From positions 62,001 through 126,000 of the forward strand of contig JAQTZV010000008.1 in NCBI GenBank assembly GCA_028687585.1: a stretch of 64,000 nt of DNA, given 5' to 3'. This document shows, piece after piece, positions 8,123 through 18,014 of this stretch. Origin of the DNA: Desulfuromonadaceae bacterium (GTDB lineage: Bacteria; Desulfobacterota; Desulfuromonadia; Geobacterales; Pseudopelobacteraceae). Position numbers and translations under genes: made by a program. Within the stretch, counting starts at the first letter, position 1, and every line of letters starts with the position of its first letter. The notes under the pieces were generated by a model. That model made no database searches. It was not told where the DNA came from and saw only the letters and a list, made by a program, of their open reading frames with translations.

Positions 8123-10114
8123 ATGGCATCATGTTGCAGCAAACAGACCTTGTCTGAAACAGAATTGAACGGAGATGTTAAAAGAGTCGCTCTGGTCGGT
8201 AACCCCAACGTTGGGAAGAGTGTTCTGTTTAATGCCTTGACCGGTGCGTACGTTACAGTTTCCAACTACCCCGGCACCTCGGTGGAGGTGGCGCGAGGGA
8301 GTGCTGTCATCAGTGGGCAGCAGTGGGAGGTGATTGACACCCCCGGCATGTACTCAATCCATACGATCACCGAGGAGGAGCGTGTAGCCAGAGAGATCCT
8401 GCTGCACGAAACGCCTGATGTTGTTGTTCATGTACTTGATGCCCGCAATCTGGAGCGGATGTTGGCCATGACGATCCAGTTGATAGAAGCCGGACTGCCG
8501 GTCATACTGGTTGTCAATATCATGGATGAAGCCGAACGGATGGGTCTTCGCATTGACTTGAAGCTGCTGCAGCAAAAACTCGGCATCCCGGTTATCGGTG
8601 CTGCTACCGCCCGTAAGCGTGGTATTGATGAAATTAGAACGGCGCTTCATGACTATCGGTGCGCCTGCGATCAGCAGCGCTTTGAATACAGTCGACTGCT
8701 TGAACGTGATATCTCGGAAGTTGCCGGTTTGATGCAGGGGGAATACATTCTCTCGCGCCGCGCGTTGGCTCTGCTGTTGCTGCAACAGGATGAGGAAATC
8801 ATCGAACTGGCCCGGCAGCGTGAAGGAGACGGCTATGCACCACTGACGGAAAAGGTTCGAGAGATTACGTTTGAGCGTCGCGAATCATTCCACCTTGATC
8901 TGTCGATAGAGCGTAAGGATATGGTGCGGCGGATCATGCACGGCGTATTTTCCGCTCCGGAAAAACGAGTGGTGACACCTGCCGAACGGCTGTCAAACCT
9001 TGCTGTGCGGCCATTGACCGGTATACCGATGCTTATGATAGTGCTCTACTTTGGACTCTATCAGTTTGTCGGAGTTTTCGGTGCCGGCACCGTTGTGGAC
9101 TTTATTGAAAAGAAGTTTTTTGTCGAAATATTCAATCCATGGATAACGGGAACGGTCAAGTCGTTAATTCCCTGGGAGATACTCCAGGAGCTGTTTGTGG
9201 GCGAGTATGGCATAATCACGCTCGGAATCCGCTATGCGGTCGGTATCATCCTGCCGATTGTGGCCACCTTCTTCGTTTTTTTCTCTTTTTTGGAGGACAC
9301 CGGTTACTTTCCCCGTCTGGCATTGCTGGTCGACCGGATTTTCAAATATTTCGGCTTGACCGGGCGTGCCGTGATTCCAATGGTGCTAGGCTTCGGCTGC
9401 GATACCATGGCGACCATGGTGACCCGAACGCTGGAAACCACCCGTGAGCGAGTCATCGCAACGATACTGCTTTCTCTCACAATCCCCTGTTCTGCCCAGT
9501 TGGGCGTCATTATATCGCTGCTTTCAAAGTTTCCGGGTGCATTGGCAGTCTGGAGTGGCTGTCTGCTGCTGCTGTTTATCGTTGTCGGACTGCTCTCGGC
9601 AAAGATACTCCCTGGTGAAGCTCCGATGTTTTATATGGAGCTTCCCCCTATGCGCATGCCCCAGTTGGGCAACGTGGTTACCAAAACCTATACCCGTATG
9701 CAGTGGTATTTCATTGAGATACTGCCGCTGTTTGTGCTGGCATCGGTCTTACTCTGGCTTGGGAAAATTACCGGTTTATTTGAAAAGATGGTTGCTGCGA
9801 TGACGCCGGTAATGGCTTCTATCGGTCTGCCGAAAGAAACGGCGGTGGCTTTCATATTCGGTTTTTTCCGTCGTGATTACGGTGCTGCCGGACTGTATGA
9901 ACTGCAGACCAAGGGACTGATGGATGCCCGCCAGTTAACCGTTGCCGCCGTAACATTAACGCTTTTCATACCCTGTATTGCCCAGTTCCTTGTCATGAAA
10001 AAAGAGCGGGGCTGGAAGGTAGCCGGCGCTATTGGTATATTTGTCAGCCTGCTGGCATTTGGCAGCGGTTATGTTCTTAACCGGGCGTTGCTGGTGACGG
10101 GATTATTGTCATGA
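8123..10114 (+). CDS. feoB: Ferrous iron transporter FeoB
   Basis: A 663-aa inner-membrane Fe(II) uptake protein. The N-terminal G domain has GNPNVGKSVLFNALTG (G1), NYPGTSVE (G2/switch I), DTPGMYS (G3) and VVNIMDEAE (G4). It is followed by a helical domain and a membrane core with two Gate motifs, for example GYFPRLALLVDRIF and MVLGFGCDTMATMVTRTLE, and TIPCSAQLGV. No free-standing feoA precedes it. Instead, the downstream regulator carries a FeoA-like C-terminal domain. The stop overlaps the next start (ATGA), so the three genes form one operon, probably Fur-controlled. Confidence 0.95.
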   Translation: MASCCSKQTLSETELNGDVKRVALVGNPNVGKSVLFNALTGAYVTVSNYPGTSVEVARGSAVISGQQWEVIDTPGMYSIHTITEEERVAREILLHETPDVVVHVLDARNLERMLAMTIQLIEAGLPVILVVNIMDEAERMGLRIDLKLLQQKLGIPVIGAATARKRGIDEIRTALHDYRCACDQQRFEYSRLLERDISEVAGLMQGEYILSRRALALLLLQQDEEIIELARQREGDGYAPLTEKVREITFERRESFHLDLSIERKDMVRRIMHGVFSAPEKRVVTPAERLSNLAVRPLTGIPMLMIVLYFGLYQFVGVFGAGTVVDFIEKKFFVEIFNPWITGTVKSLIPWEILQELFVGEYGIITLGIRYAVGIILPIVATFFVFFSFLEDTGYFPRLALLVDRIFKYFGLTGRAVIPMVLGFGCDTMATMVTRTLETTRERVIATILLSLTIPCSAQLGVIISLLSKFPGALAVWSGCLLLLFIVVGLLSAKILPGEAPMFYMELPPMRMPQLGNVVTKTYTRMQWYFIEILPLFVLASVLLWLGKITGLFEKMVAAMTPVMASIGLPKETAVAFIFGFFRRDYGAAGLYELQTKGLMDARQLTVAAVTLTLFIPCIAQFLVMKKERGWKVAGAIGIFVSLLAFGSGYVLNRALLVTGLLS

Positions 10115-10311
10115 TCTGCGGTTTCTGTGGTTTGGACTTTGAAGAAGAACATGGTAAAAAGGGGTGTGGCGGTTGTTCCGGCGGCTGTCACAGTGTCCAT
10201 TGCCCTCGCTGTAATTATAAGAACCCGCTGGAAGCGGGCGTTGTAAAAAAATTACGAGACATCTTCGGGAAAAGTGTCCAGAAAAAGGAGTTAAATAATG
10301 AAACTCTCTGA
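10111..10311 (+). CDS. Small cysteine-rich protein of the feo operon
   Basis: A 66-aa protein with CGFCGLDFEEEHGKKGCGGC followed by CHSVHCPRCNYKNP. It thus has eight cysteines, several in CxxC pairs, plus two histidines, suggesting a zinc ribbon or an iron-binding site. Small Cys-rich proteins (FeoC or FeoB-associated) are common beside feoB, and this one is probably such an accessory protein. It overlaps feoB by four bases and the next gene by 14, so it is tightly coupled to both. Confidence 0.75.
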   Translation: MICGFCGLDFEEEHGKKGCGGCSGGCHSVHCPRCNYKNPLEAGVVKKLRDIFGKSVQKKELNNETL

Positions 10312-10942
10312 AAAAGCTGAAGAAATACTTGAGTCACTCTGGACTGCCGTGGAAGAGGGGGGGGCAGCTTTTCTTGACCCGGAAAAGATGAGTTTTCCAA
10401 CAGATGATCCCGCGTATCTCGAGCTGACCAGTCAAACCCTGATCGAAATCCGTCAGGGGATGATCTATTTCCGTCCCGAAGGTCGCGAAGAGGGTAAAAT
10501 GTCAATCCGTCGCCATCGACTGGCGGAACGGCTGCTTATGGATGTCCTCAATATCCGCGGTAACGATGGCGAAATAAAAGCGTGTCAGTTTGAACATCTG
10601 CTCAACGATGGAGCCGACATCAAGCTGTGTACCATGCTCAATCATCCGGCCACATGCCCCCACGGCAAACCGATCCCTCCGGGTGAATGCTGCCTTCAGG
10701 CCCGTGCGCAAGGCGACCTGGGAGTTGTTCCTCTTACCGAGTTCAAATCGGGGCAGGAGGGGGAGATTGCCTATATTCAGACTGATGATAATAAAAAAAT
10801 GCAGAAACTGATGGCAATGGGAGTGCTGCCGGGTAACCGTATCGTTTTGATGCAGGCGTATCCGTCATACATTTTTCGGGTAGGGTATTCGGAGTTTGCA
10901 ATCGACAGCAATCTGGCTAAAGAAATCTTTGTGCGGAAGTAG
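10298..10942 (+). CDS. DtxR/IdeR-family metalloregulator with C-terminal FeoA-like domain
   Basis: A 214-aa protein. The segment RRHRLAERLLMDVL and the following CQFEHLLNDGADIKLC, then HPATCPHGKPIPPGECC, are the metal-binding/dimerisation block of DtxR-type regulators. The last 75 residues (LTEFKSGQEGEIAYI, then MQKLMAMGVLPGNRI) are an SH3-like FeoA domain. The N-terminal helix-turn-helix is poorly conserved, so DNA binding is less certain than metal sensing. Its place in the feo operon suggests it senses Fe(II) or supplies FeoA function in trans to FeoB. A good AAAGGAG precedes ATG 10298. Confidence 0.8.
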   Translation: MKLSEKAEEILESLWTAVEEGGAAFLDPEKMSFPTDDPAYLELTSQTLIEIRQGMIYFRPEGREEGKMSIRRHRLAERLLMDVLNIRGNDGEIKACQFEHLLNDGADIKLCTMLNHPATCPHGKPIPPGECCLQARAQGDLGVVPLTEFKSGQEGEIAYIQTDDNKKMQKLMAMGVLPGNRIVLMQAYPSYIFRVGYSEFAIDSNLAKEIFVRK

Positions 10943-11063
10943 GCTGGGGGTATTTCTCTATTGACAAAAGTGGACCGGTATTGTTCTACTGCACACTTGT
11001 GACTTTCAGCACACTAGAGTCTGCACGCTCGAATCAGTTATTAAAAACTACAGGAGGAAGTCG

Positions 11064-12368
11064 ATGAACCCATTAGCACAAGAACTGAATGATCTGCTTA
11101 CCCAACACAGCCCGCACGTTTTGGAAATGTTGTCCGATCTCGGTAAGAACCTCTTTTTTCCCAAAGGTATTCTGACCCAGTCGGCCGAAGCGAAAGACAA
11201 GGCGCACAAATACAATGCCACCATCGGTATTGCAACTGAGAACGGCGGCCCGATGTACCTGCAGTGCATCCAGGACAAGCTCTCCGCCTTTGATCCCAAG
11301 GATATCTACCCCTATGCACCGCCAGCCGGCAAACCGGAACTGCGCGCTCTCTGGACTGAAAAAATGCTGCGGGAAAACCCCAGCCAGCAGGGGAAGCACT
11401 TCAGTAACCCCATAGTTACCAATGCGTTGACTCACGGTCTCTCCATTGTTGGTGACATGTTTGTTGATAAGGGAGATCACCTGATTCTTCCCGACATGCT
11501 CTGGGGTAACTATAACCTGACTTTTGGCACCTGTAACGGTGCTATTGTCAAAAAACACCCGACGTTTACCGTAACTGGCGGCTATGACATCGATGCTTTC
11601 ACTGCGACACTGAAAAACAGTGCCGAAGAAAAGGGCAAAGCGGTAGTGCTGCTTAACTTCCCGAATAACCCCAGTGGCTATACCCCGACAGTAGCCGAAG
11701 GGGACGCTATTGTGGCAGCTATCCTCGAAGTTGCCAAATCCGGGTGCAACATTGTTGTCGTGGTTGACGACGCCTACTTCGGGCTCTTTTACGAGGACAG
11801 TCTCAAAGAATCGCTGTTCGGTAAACTTGCCAACCTTCATCCGCGTATTCTTGCGGTTAAACTTGACGGCGCCACCAAGGAGGAGTTTGTCTGGGGCTTC
11901 CGTACCGGTTTTATCACCTTTGCCGACGGTAACAGCTATGAAAATACTCCGGTTATAACCGCTCTTGAGAAGAAGGCGATGGGTATTATTCGCGCCAAAA
12001 TTTCCAACTGCCCGCACCCCTCACAGACCTTTGTCATTGAGGCACTTCGTTCTCCACAATTCCTGGCTCAGAAGGAAGAAAAGTTCCAGGTTATGAAGGG
12101 GCGCGCACTGAAAACCAAGCAAGTTCTTAACAGCAGCAAATACGAAAAAGCATGGGATTACTATCCATTTAACTCCGGTTACTTCATGTGTCTGAAGCTG
12201 AAAACGGTGGAAGCGGAAAAACTGCGCGTCCATTTATTGGACAAATACGGCGTCGGTGCCATTTCCACTACCAAGACCGACCTGCGTATTGCGTTCTCCT
12301 GCATCGCAGAGGAGAATATCCAGGAGCTGTTTGATATTATTTACCAGGGTGTTCAGGACCTCGCTTGA
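11064..12368 (+). CDS. PLP-dependent aminotransferase, class I/II
   Basis: A 434-aa fold-type I aminotransferase. LLNFPNNPSGYTP contains the conserved Asn, VVVDDAYFGLFYED gives the Asp and Tyr that hold the pyridine ring, and VKLDGATKEEFVWGFRTGF contains the likely Schiff-base Lys and the substrate-carboxylate Arg. It resembles bacterial aspartate or aromatic aminotransferases, but the substrate cannot be assigned. It starts at ATG 11064 behind ACAGGAGG. It is a single gene closed by a strong terminator. Confidence 0.88.
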   Translation: MNPLAQELNDLLTQHSPHVLEMLSDLGKNLFFPKGILTQSAEAKDKAHKYNATIGIATENGGPMYLQCIQDKLSAFDPKDIYPYAPPAGKPELRALWTEKMLRENPSQQGKHFSNPIVTNALTHGLSIVGDMFVDKGDHLILPDMLWGNYNLTFGTCNGAIVKKHPTFTVTGGYDIDAFTATLKNSAEEKGKAVVLLNFPNNPSGYTPTVAEGDAIVAAILEVAKSGCNIVVVVDDAYFGLFYEDSLKESLFGKLANLHPRILAVKLDGATKEEFVWGFRTGFITFADGNSYENTPVITALEKKAMGIIRAKISNCPHPSQTFVIEALRSPQFLAQKEEKFQVMKGRALKTKQVLNSSKYEKAWDYYPFNSGYFMCLKLKTVEAEKLRVHLLDKYGVGAISTTKTDLRIAFSCIAEENIQELFDIIYQGVQDLA

Positions 12369-12388
12369 TATTTGTATCGTTTTGGAAA

Positions 12389-12423
12389 AAGGAGAGGGCT
12401 CACATTTCGTGAGCCCTCTCCTT
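12389..12423. terminator. Intrinsic terminator after the aminotransferase
   Basis: A perfect 15-bp stem (12389-12403 with 12409-12423) around an ATTTC loop, GC-rich, with an A-tract before and T-rich sequence after. It serves both the aminotransferase and the converging DUF1566 gene. Confidence 0.85.
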
Positions 12424-12432
12424 ATATGGTAA

Positions 12433-12936
12433 TCACTTACTATCTGTTTTTCCGCCATGGACAGGCCATACGCAAAAACTACTTTCCTTGTTCTCAAATC
12501 TCCCCTTGCCATCGAACATATTTACCACCCAGATGTTGGACGCGCTAACATCGGAAGGGCTCGACGACCAGTAAAAACAAAGCTGAACGTCTTTAAATCC
12601 TGCTTTATTTAAAAACTGATACGGAGATAAGAGTTCCATTCCGCCACCGTAGCCGGCGCGCATGGCATAGGTTATCAAAGTCCCAAGCTCGTCCTTGTTT
12701 GGGAGTCTCCAATCTTTTGCACCGGCGTACTCCTTTTTATTCAGCGTATTTATTAATTCGGAGGCACCAGCCCAGTCCAATTTACCCATATCGGCATCTC
12801 TCGCCCACGTCAAATCAGTGCGTTTATCCTCTACCGTCCTCCAGGAAAAGGCAAATCGCGAATCGTCCGCCAAAGCCGTTCCAGCCCACAATGTTATCAT
12901 TAACACACCAGCCAGTAACAACGTCACTCGTTTCAT
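12433..12936 (-). CDS. Exported DUF1566 (Lcl C-terminal domain) protein
   Basis: A 167-aa protein with a clear Sec signal peptide (MKRVTLLLAGVLMITLWAGTALA, cleavage after ALA). The mature part has the DUF1566 pattern: LTWARDADMGKLDWAGA, DWRLPNKDELGTLI, then FYWSSSPSDVSASNIWVVNMFDG and a late Cys-Val-W. These domains occur in extracellular or periplasmic proteins of Geobacter and relatives; the function is unknown. Confidence 0.8.
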   Translation of the reverse strand: MKRVTLLLAGVLMITLWAGTALADDSRFAFSWRTVEDKRTDLTWARDADMGKLDWAGASELINTLNKKEYAGAKDWRLPNKDELGTLITYAMRAGYGGGMELLSPYQFLNKAGFKDVQLCFYWSSSPSDVSASNIWVVNMFDGKGRFENKESSFCVWPVHGGKTDSK

Positions 12937-13041
12937 TCACCGCCTCCTGATATTTGGTTGCACAACGAATAATTCTTATACCCTCTGTACGATTCTAATT
13001 TACGCATCCTACCAGAGCAAGACAAAGAGTTATATTCAGAT

Positions 13042-14220
13042 TTAGGCATCATGAGCATATTTCTCATCAAATTGCCGGAAATACTCCAGTCTGCACCAAT
13101 TTTCGACATTAACCAGCGACTGAAATGCTTCGCGAAAATCAGACATGCCGGTACTGAATACTCCATGTCCGTAAACAATAGCCGCACCGGTTATTCCGAT
13201 CACCGGCGGGACATTTTTGGCTATGCCGCCGGCGCCTATCTCACCCGCGACTACCGGAGTTCCTCCCAAAAAACGAACTTTTGTGCAATCCTTCCAGCAA
13301 TCTGCAGTATGGCACGTCCCCTTTTCGCTGCATATCATGCTCATGACTACCGCGAAGCGCGGGTGGCCGTGCAAAATGGCCCGACAGCCGGTAGTCTCGA
13401 AAATAGAGCGGTGAACGACCAGTTCGCTGGAGGCGGTGATGCCGACCGTTGAGCTGTTTTCAAAAGGAACCGGATCAATGCACCCCGGAAGTTCATCCAG
13501 ACTCGATGCGGTTTGCGAAATATAGATCAAATTGCCGTTTGAATAGGAAATGTTGCCGAAAAAAGAATCAACCAGCCGGCTCTGAACAGTATATCGCCCA
13601 ACAGTGGCAATCTCCATCAGAATGACACTCTTTTCAAGTAAGGGGCCTTGTTGAAACTCGAGCCCATCGGCTGAAATCGGAAGAAGTGATTCGTAGCGAA
13701 AACGGTTAAAGGCGGCCTCTTCGCCCGGAATGATGAAACCGTATGCAAGAATGTCTTCCAGATATTTGATATAGGTTGCATGAAAAACTGATGACCAGTT
13801 GATATACGACTGTTCGATCGTCAATGCCCCAACAGCAATGATTCCTATACCCTCCACGATAATCCCTTTGCGATTTCCTAACAGCTCGGCAATTCTTTCC
13901 GCAGAATCCAAGCCGAGTTCCTTTTTACGGACGATGGGAATGTCATGCAGAAACGTACGGGTTTCGGTGTCGCGGGGGACGATGGTGTGTTCAAAAACAG
14001 AGGACCTCTGAATGAGAAGCTCAGCGAAGGGTAGCGAAGGAGTTGCGGCAGCAAGGGCAAGACAGTTGAGGCGGGAGAGTACCGTTTCTGCCAGTGAAGC
14101 CAGAATGGGGTCTCCATCTGAAATCATGATGTCATCTTGAGCGGCAAAAGCGATTTGCCCGGCGTGTGATGAACCATCTGAAACCAGTTTTGCGCAATAT
14201 TTTGCTATCTGGTCACGCAT
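13042..14220 (-). CDS. Tandem class II aldolase/adducin-domain protein
   Basis: A 392-aa protein built of two class II aldolase-like halves. The C-terminal half is clearer: DSFFGNISYSNGNLIYIS, TASSELVVHRSIF, then AILHGHPRFAVVMS with the HGH zinc ligands, and YGHGVFSTG with a third His. The N-terminal half (GQIAFAAQDDIMISDGDPI and HATYIKYLEDILAYGFIIPG) is degenerate and lacks the histidines. The reaction is unknown; known members are sugar-phosphate aldolases, epimerases or dehydratases. Its ATG overlaps the stop of the M23 peptidase gene by one base (TGATG). Confidence 0.75.
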   Translation of the reverse strand: MRDQIAKYCAKLVSDGSSHAGQIAFAAQDDIMISDGDPILASLAETVLSRLNCLALAAATPSLPFAELLIQRSSVFEHTIVPRDTETRTFLHDIPIVRKKELGLDSAERIAELLGNRKGIIVEGIGIIAVGALTIEQSYINWSSVFHATYIKYLEDILAYGFIIPGEEAAFNRFRYESLLPISADGLEFQQGPLLEKSVILMEIATVGRYTVQSRLVDSFFGNISYSNGNLIYISQTASSLDELPGCIDPVPFENSSTVGITASSELVVHRSIFETTGCRAILHGHPRFAVVMSMICSEKGTCHTADCWKDCTKVRFLGGTPVVAGEIGAGGIAKNVPPVIGITGAAIVYGHGVFSTGMSDFREAFQSLVNVENWCRLEYFRQFDEKYAHDA

Positions 14221-15011
14221 CAGGGGGTAGACGCGGGAAGGTTGGTAAACAGGATTGAACCGTCGGAAAGGGTTTCACTCCTGAGGCGGGCTGCACGATA
14301 ACTCTTGGCGACAAGTGCCGATGGTGGAATGGTCACGCCGCTGTCGGGAAGAAATGCTGAGGTGACGTTTGTTCCGGCCTGCCAGGCTTCAAAGTGGAGA
14401 TGCGGTCCGGTTGATCTTCCGGTAGAACCTGAGAGCGCCAGAGTGCTTTCAGCGGAAACCTGTTGCCCCTCTGCAACCACAATTCGACTGTTGTGTGCAT
14501 ATAACGTAATGATTCCGTTGTCGTGCTCTACGACGATAGTGTTGCCGTATCCGGAACGACGGCCGCTGTAGACGACCACACCGGAAGCAACCGCTTTAAC
14601 CGGAGTTCCTGAAGGTATTGCAATGTCAACACCGTTGTGATGCCGCCAGGTGCCGTCAATCGGATCGATTCTCATGCCAATTTTTGAGGTTATCGTTCCA
14701 CCGACAGACGGCAGATGAGGCTCAAAAATATTTTGTTCATGATTTTGCGGTAAGAGGGACGCAGTTACCGCTTTCAGGGCAATTTCATCCAGGGAAATAG
14801 TGTGAATTTTCTGTTTTTTTGAATGAGCACGCTTTTTAGAGGTAGAGGAAGGCTGGTCTTTGATGACGACGATGGCGCTCTTGTTGCTCGGTGTGTCAGT
14901 AAAAGTCTCAATGCCATCGACGGTGACAAAGCGGAAAATATCAGCTTCTGCAAACGTGCTTACAAGGCAAAAAACAAGAGATAGAGGCAGAATACGCAGA
15001 CAGTGAAGCAT
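14220..15011 (-). CDS. Exported M23-family peptidoglycan endopeptidase with DUF4124-like N-terminus
   Basis: ATG 15011 gives MLHCLRILPLSLVFCLVSTF and a signal peptide ending AEA, so it is preferred over an in-frame start at 15110. The mature N-terminus (DIFRFVTVDGIETFTDTP) resembles DUF4124. The C-terminal LytM/M23 domain has the zinc ligands HHNGVDIAIPSGTPV (HxxxD) and GPHLHFE (HxH), with VEHDNGIITLYAHNS between them, so it should be catalytically active on periplasmic peptidoglycan. It is translationally linked to the aldolase-like gene. Confidence 0.85.
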   Translation of the reverse strand: MLHCLRILPLSLVFCLVSTFAEADIFRFVTVDGIETFTDTPSNKSAIVVIKDQPSSTSKKRAHSKKQKIHTISLDEIALKAVTASLLPQNHEQNIFEPHLPSVGGTITSKIGMRIDPIDGTWRHHNGVDIAIPSGTPVKAVASGVVVYSGRRSGYGNTIVVEHDNGIITLYAHNSRIVVAEGQQVSAESTLALSGSTGRSTGPHLHFEAWQAGTNVTSAFLPDSGVTIPPSALVAKSYRAARLRSETLSDGSILFTNLPASTP

Positions 15012-15147
15012 GAACCCAAGTGTGGAAAAATCTATACGATGCGGCGTCAATTGTGCTTGTTGTTCGTGATATTTTCTGATACTTAAATTCATTGGTGATA
15101 TATAGCTCATTTTTGAAAATAGTTCAATTCTTCTGAGGGGTGTCTTG

Positions 15148-15861
15148 GTGTTTCAATATTATGACAAAACCATTCGGGGAACTGAAAAGGAAGATGCGCT
15201 CGTTATTCTGCAGTTTCTGAAAGGGATGATCGGGCAGAAATTTTCTTTTTTAAATTATTTCAGAGAGGTTCCCGTATCATACGATGCCGTTTTATTGAAT
15301 GTTGAAAATGAGATGGCGGAATTTTCTGTTCATGAATATCAGGCAAAAGTAATAAATCTGGAAAAAATGACGCTCATCCATTCGCACCCACGGAGTACTT
15401 TTACTGAGGATATGATTGGTGAGGCTTTTTATGTCAGCTCTGCAAAAAAGCGCGTTATTTTATGTAATTTTGGATATACTCGAATCCGTTCAGTCACGAG
15501 GAAGTTTGTACGTGTTCTTCTTGAATGTCCCGTTGAAGTTGAAATGATTTTTGAAGGAGATATTTTAAAAGGCAATGTAAAAGACATTTCGCTTGGAGGT
15601 GCCGCTTTACACACCATGTCAGCAGACCTTTTAACACCGGGACTTGATGTAAATATGTTTTTGAAACTGCCGGATGCCAGCGGGAAACCGATTCTGGAAG
15701 TTGGCATCACTGCGACGATTATTAACGTAATCGGAACGAGTGCTCCTTTTACCTGTTTAATTGAGTTCCATACGGAAAAACATTCACAGCAGCAGATTGC
15801 ATATTATATCAACCAGCGTCAGGTTGAGATAATCAAGGAGCTGAAGGATATATTTTTGTGA
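15148..15861 (+). CDS. PilZ-domain c-di-GMP-binding protein
   Basis: About 237 aa. The C-terminal half has the two c-di-GMP motifs of PilZ: RKFVR (RxxxR) and DISLGGAAL (D/NxSxxG), followed by the beta-barrel strands. The N-terminal half (residues 1-110) resembles the YcgR-N type but is not clearly assigned. GTG 15148 follows GAGGGG at suitable spacing; TTG 15145 is an alternative. It is a likely effector for diguanylate cyclases such as the one at 21.8 kb. Confidence 0.85.
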   Translation: MFQYYDKTIRGTEKEDALVILQFLKGMIGQKFSFLNYFREVPVSYDAVLLNVENEMAEFSVHEYQAKVINLEKMTLIHSHPRSTFTEDMIGEAFYVSSAKKRVILCNFGYTRIRSVTRKFVRVLLECPVEVEMIFEGDILKGNVKDISLGGAALHTMSADLLTPGLDVNMFLKLPDASGKPILEVGITATIINVIGTSAPFTCLIEFHTEKHSQQQIAYYINQRQVEIIKELKDIFL

Positions 15862-16014
15862 TGTACCATTCGTATGCTGCTTTGCCTGAATTATGTGCAG
15901 ACAACCGTTGTGCGTGACTGTTAATTAGGCATACCGGGTGGCATTGAGATCTCCTCTATACGCACTGTTTTTTCTAAGTATTTAAAAATGCGTGAATAAT
16001 AATTAGGCAACAAC

Positions 16015-16031
16015 TTGGCAAGAAGCTTGCT
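16015..16031 (+). promoter_or_regulatory. Sigma-54 promoter of glnB-glnA
   Basis: TTGGCAAGAAGCTTGCT matches the -24/-12 consensus TTGGCACGnnnnTTGCW except for one base, with the GG (16017) and GC (16029) dinucleotides exactly 12 nt apart. Transcription would begin near 16041, leaving a leader of about 80 nt. NtrC-type activation under nitrogen limitation is the expected control. Confidence 0.85.
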
Positions 16032-16042
16032 CTTGTGGTTGA

Positions 16043-16462
<420 letters not shown>

Positions 16463-16490
16463 TATAATAAACCACAAAAAGGAGTAACAG

Positions 16491-17903
16491 ATGACACCGA
16501 AGCAAGTTGTTGAATTTGCCAAAGAAAATGGCGCGAAGATGGTAGATTACAAATTTATGGATTTTATTGGTACCTGGCAGCACGTTTCAGTGCCTATTAC
16601 CGAGTTTGATGAGGATACCTTCGAGGAGGGGCAGGGCTTTGACGGCTCTTCAATCCGCGGTTGGCAGCCGATCCACGCCTCTGACATGATCCTTCTTCCT
16701 GATCCGACAACCGCAAAGATGGATCCGTTTATCAAGGTTCCGACAATGTCGATCATTTGCGATATTTTTGATCCAATCACAAAAGAAGATTACTCGCGTG
16801 ACCCGCGCAATATTGCAAAAAAAGCTGAAATGTACCTGAAGTCAACCGGAATCGGCGACACCGCATTCTTTGGCCCGGAGGCTGAGTTCTTTATATTTGA
16901 TGATGTCCGCTATTCTTCAACTGCCAATCAGTCATTTTTTGCTGTAGATTCGTCTGAAGGTGCCTGGAATAGTGGTCGCGAAGAGTTTCCCAACCTTGGT
17001 TACAAACCGCGTCATAAAGAAGGTTACTTCCCCTGCTCTCCGGTTGATTCCCAGAATGACCTGCGTAACGAGATGGTTGAAGTGCTCCAGTCTGTCGGTA
17101 TTCGTGTTGAGTGCCAACACCATGAAGTTGCCACCGGTGGTCAGGCAGAAATTGATATGCGTTTTTCTTCACTCGTTGATATGGCTGACCAGTTGCAGTG
17201 GTTCAAATATGTTATCAAAAACGTTGCTTACCGCAACGATAAAACAGTAACCTTCATGCCGAAGCCGTTGTATGGCGATAACGGTTCCGGGATGCATTGT
17301 CACCAGTCGATCTGGAAAGACGGACAGAACCTGTTCGCCGGCGATAAATACGGCGGTCTTTCCCAGATGGCCCTCTGGTACATTGGCGGTATCATCAAGC
17401 ACGCCAAAGCACTCTGTGCCATCACCAATCCAACCACTAACTCATACAAGCGCCTTGTGCCCGGTTTTGAGGCTCCGGTTAATATGGCGTATTCAAGCCG
17501 TAACCGTTCCGCTTCACTCCGTATCCCAATGATGTCCACCAATCCTAAGTCCAAGCGTGTTGAATACCGTACTCCTGATCCATCATGCAATGGGTATCTG
17601 GCTTTTGCAGCCATGCTGATGGCCGGTCTTGACGGCATTGAGAACAAAATTGATCCGGGTCAGCCACTTGATAAAGATATTTACGGGCTGTCACCAGAGG
17701 AATTGAAGGACATTCCATCTGCTCCGGGTACTCTTGAAGAGGCACTTAAATGTCTGAAAGATGATCATGAGTTCCTGCTGAAGGGTGATGTATTCACCCC
17801 CGACGTTATCGAGAAGTGGATTGAGTACAAAACCGAGGCTGAGGTAAATCCGGTCCGTATGCGTCCGGTGCCACTTGAGTTTGAACTGTACTACGATATT
17901 TAA
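16491..17903 (+). CDS. glnA: Glutamine synthetase, type I
   Basis: A 470-aa enzyme that makes glutamine from glutamate, ammonia and ATP. It contains DGSSIRGW, the metal-binding [21 protein letters not shown]-type region (here [17 protein letters not shown]), [11 protein letters not shown] and NRSASLRIP. The sequence near the C-terminus, [22 protein letters not shown], occupies the adenylylation-loop region; a Tyr ([10 protein letters not shown]) is in the position of the AMP-accepting residue. Transcription from the sigma-54 promoter before glnB would cover both genes. Confidence 0.97.
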   Translation: MTPKQVVEFAKENGAKMVDYKFMDFIGTWQHVSVPITEFDEDTFEEGQGFDGSSIRGWQPIHASDMILLPDPTTAKMDPFIKVPTMSIICDIFDPITKEDYSRDPRNIAKKAEMYLKSTGIGDTAFFGPEAEFFIFDDVRYSSTANQSFFAVDSSEGAWNSGREEFPNLGYKPRHKEGYFPCSPVDSQNDLRNEMVEVLQSVGIRVECQHHEVATGGQAEIDMRFSSLVDMADQLQWFKYVIKNVAYRNDKTVTFMPKPLYGDNGSGMHCHQSIWKDGQNLFAGDKYGGLSQMALWYIGGIIKHAKALCAITNPTTNSYKRLVPGFEAPVNMAYSSRNRSASLRIPMMSTNPKSKRVEYRTPDPSCNGYLAFAAMLMAGLDGIENKIDPGQPLDKDIYGLSPEELKDIPSAPGTLEEALKCLKDDHEFLLKGDVFTPDVIEKWIEYKTEAEVNPVRMRPVPLEFELYYDI

Positions 17904-17930
17904 TTTTAATTTAAACGGTAATAAACAGAG

Positions 17931-17958
17931 CAAAGGCGGGAGCTACCCCGCCTTTGCT
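17931..17958. terminator. Bidirectional terminator between glnA and rpoH
   Basis: An 11-bp GC-rich stem (17931-17941 with 17948-17958) with a six-base loop, followed by a short T-rich stretch, placed between converging genes. Confidence 0.75.
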
Positions 17959-18014
17959 GCTTTAACACCTCAATTGTATCAACTCTCTGGTAAAGAATTT
18001 TGGGTGTTAGTAAA

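Noticed and set aside
10961-10989. TTGACA at 10961 as promoter of the aminotransferase
   Set aside because: The -35 box is perfect but the hexamer 17 nt downstream (TTCTAC) is a poor -10, so it was not listed as a promoter.
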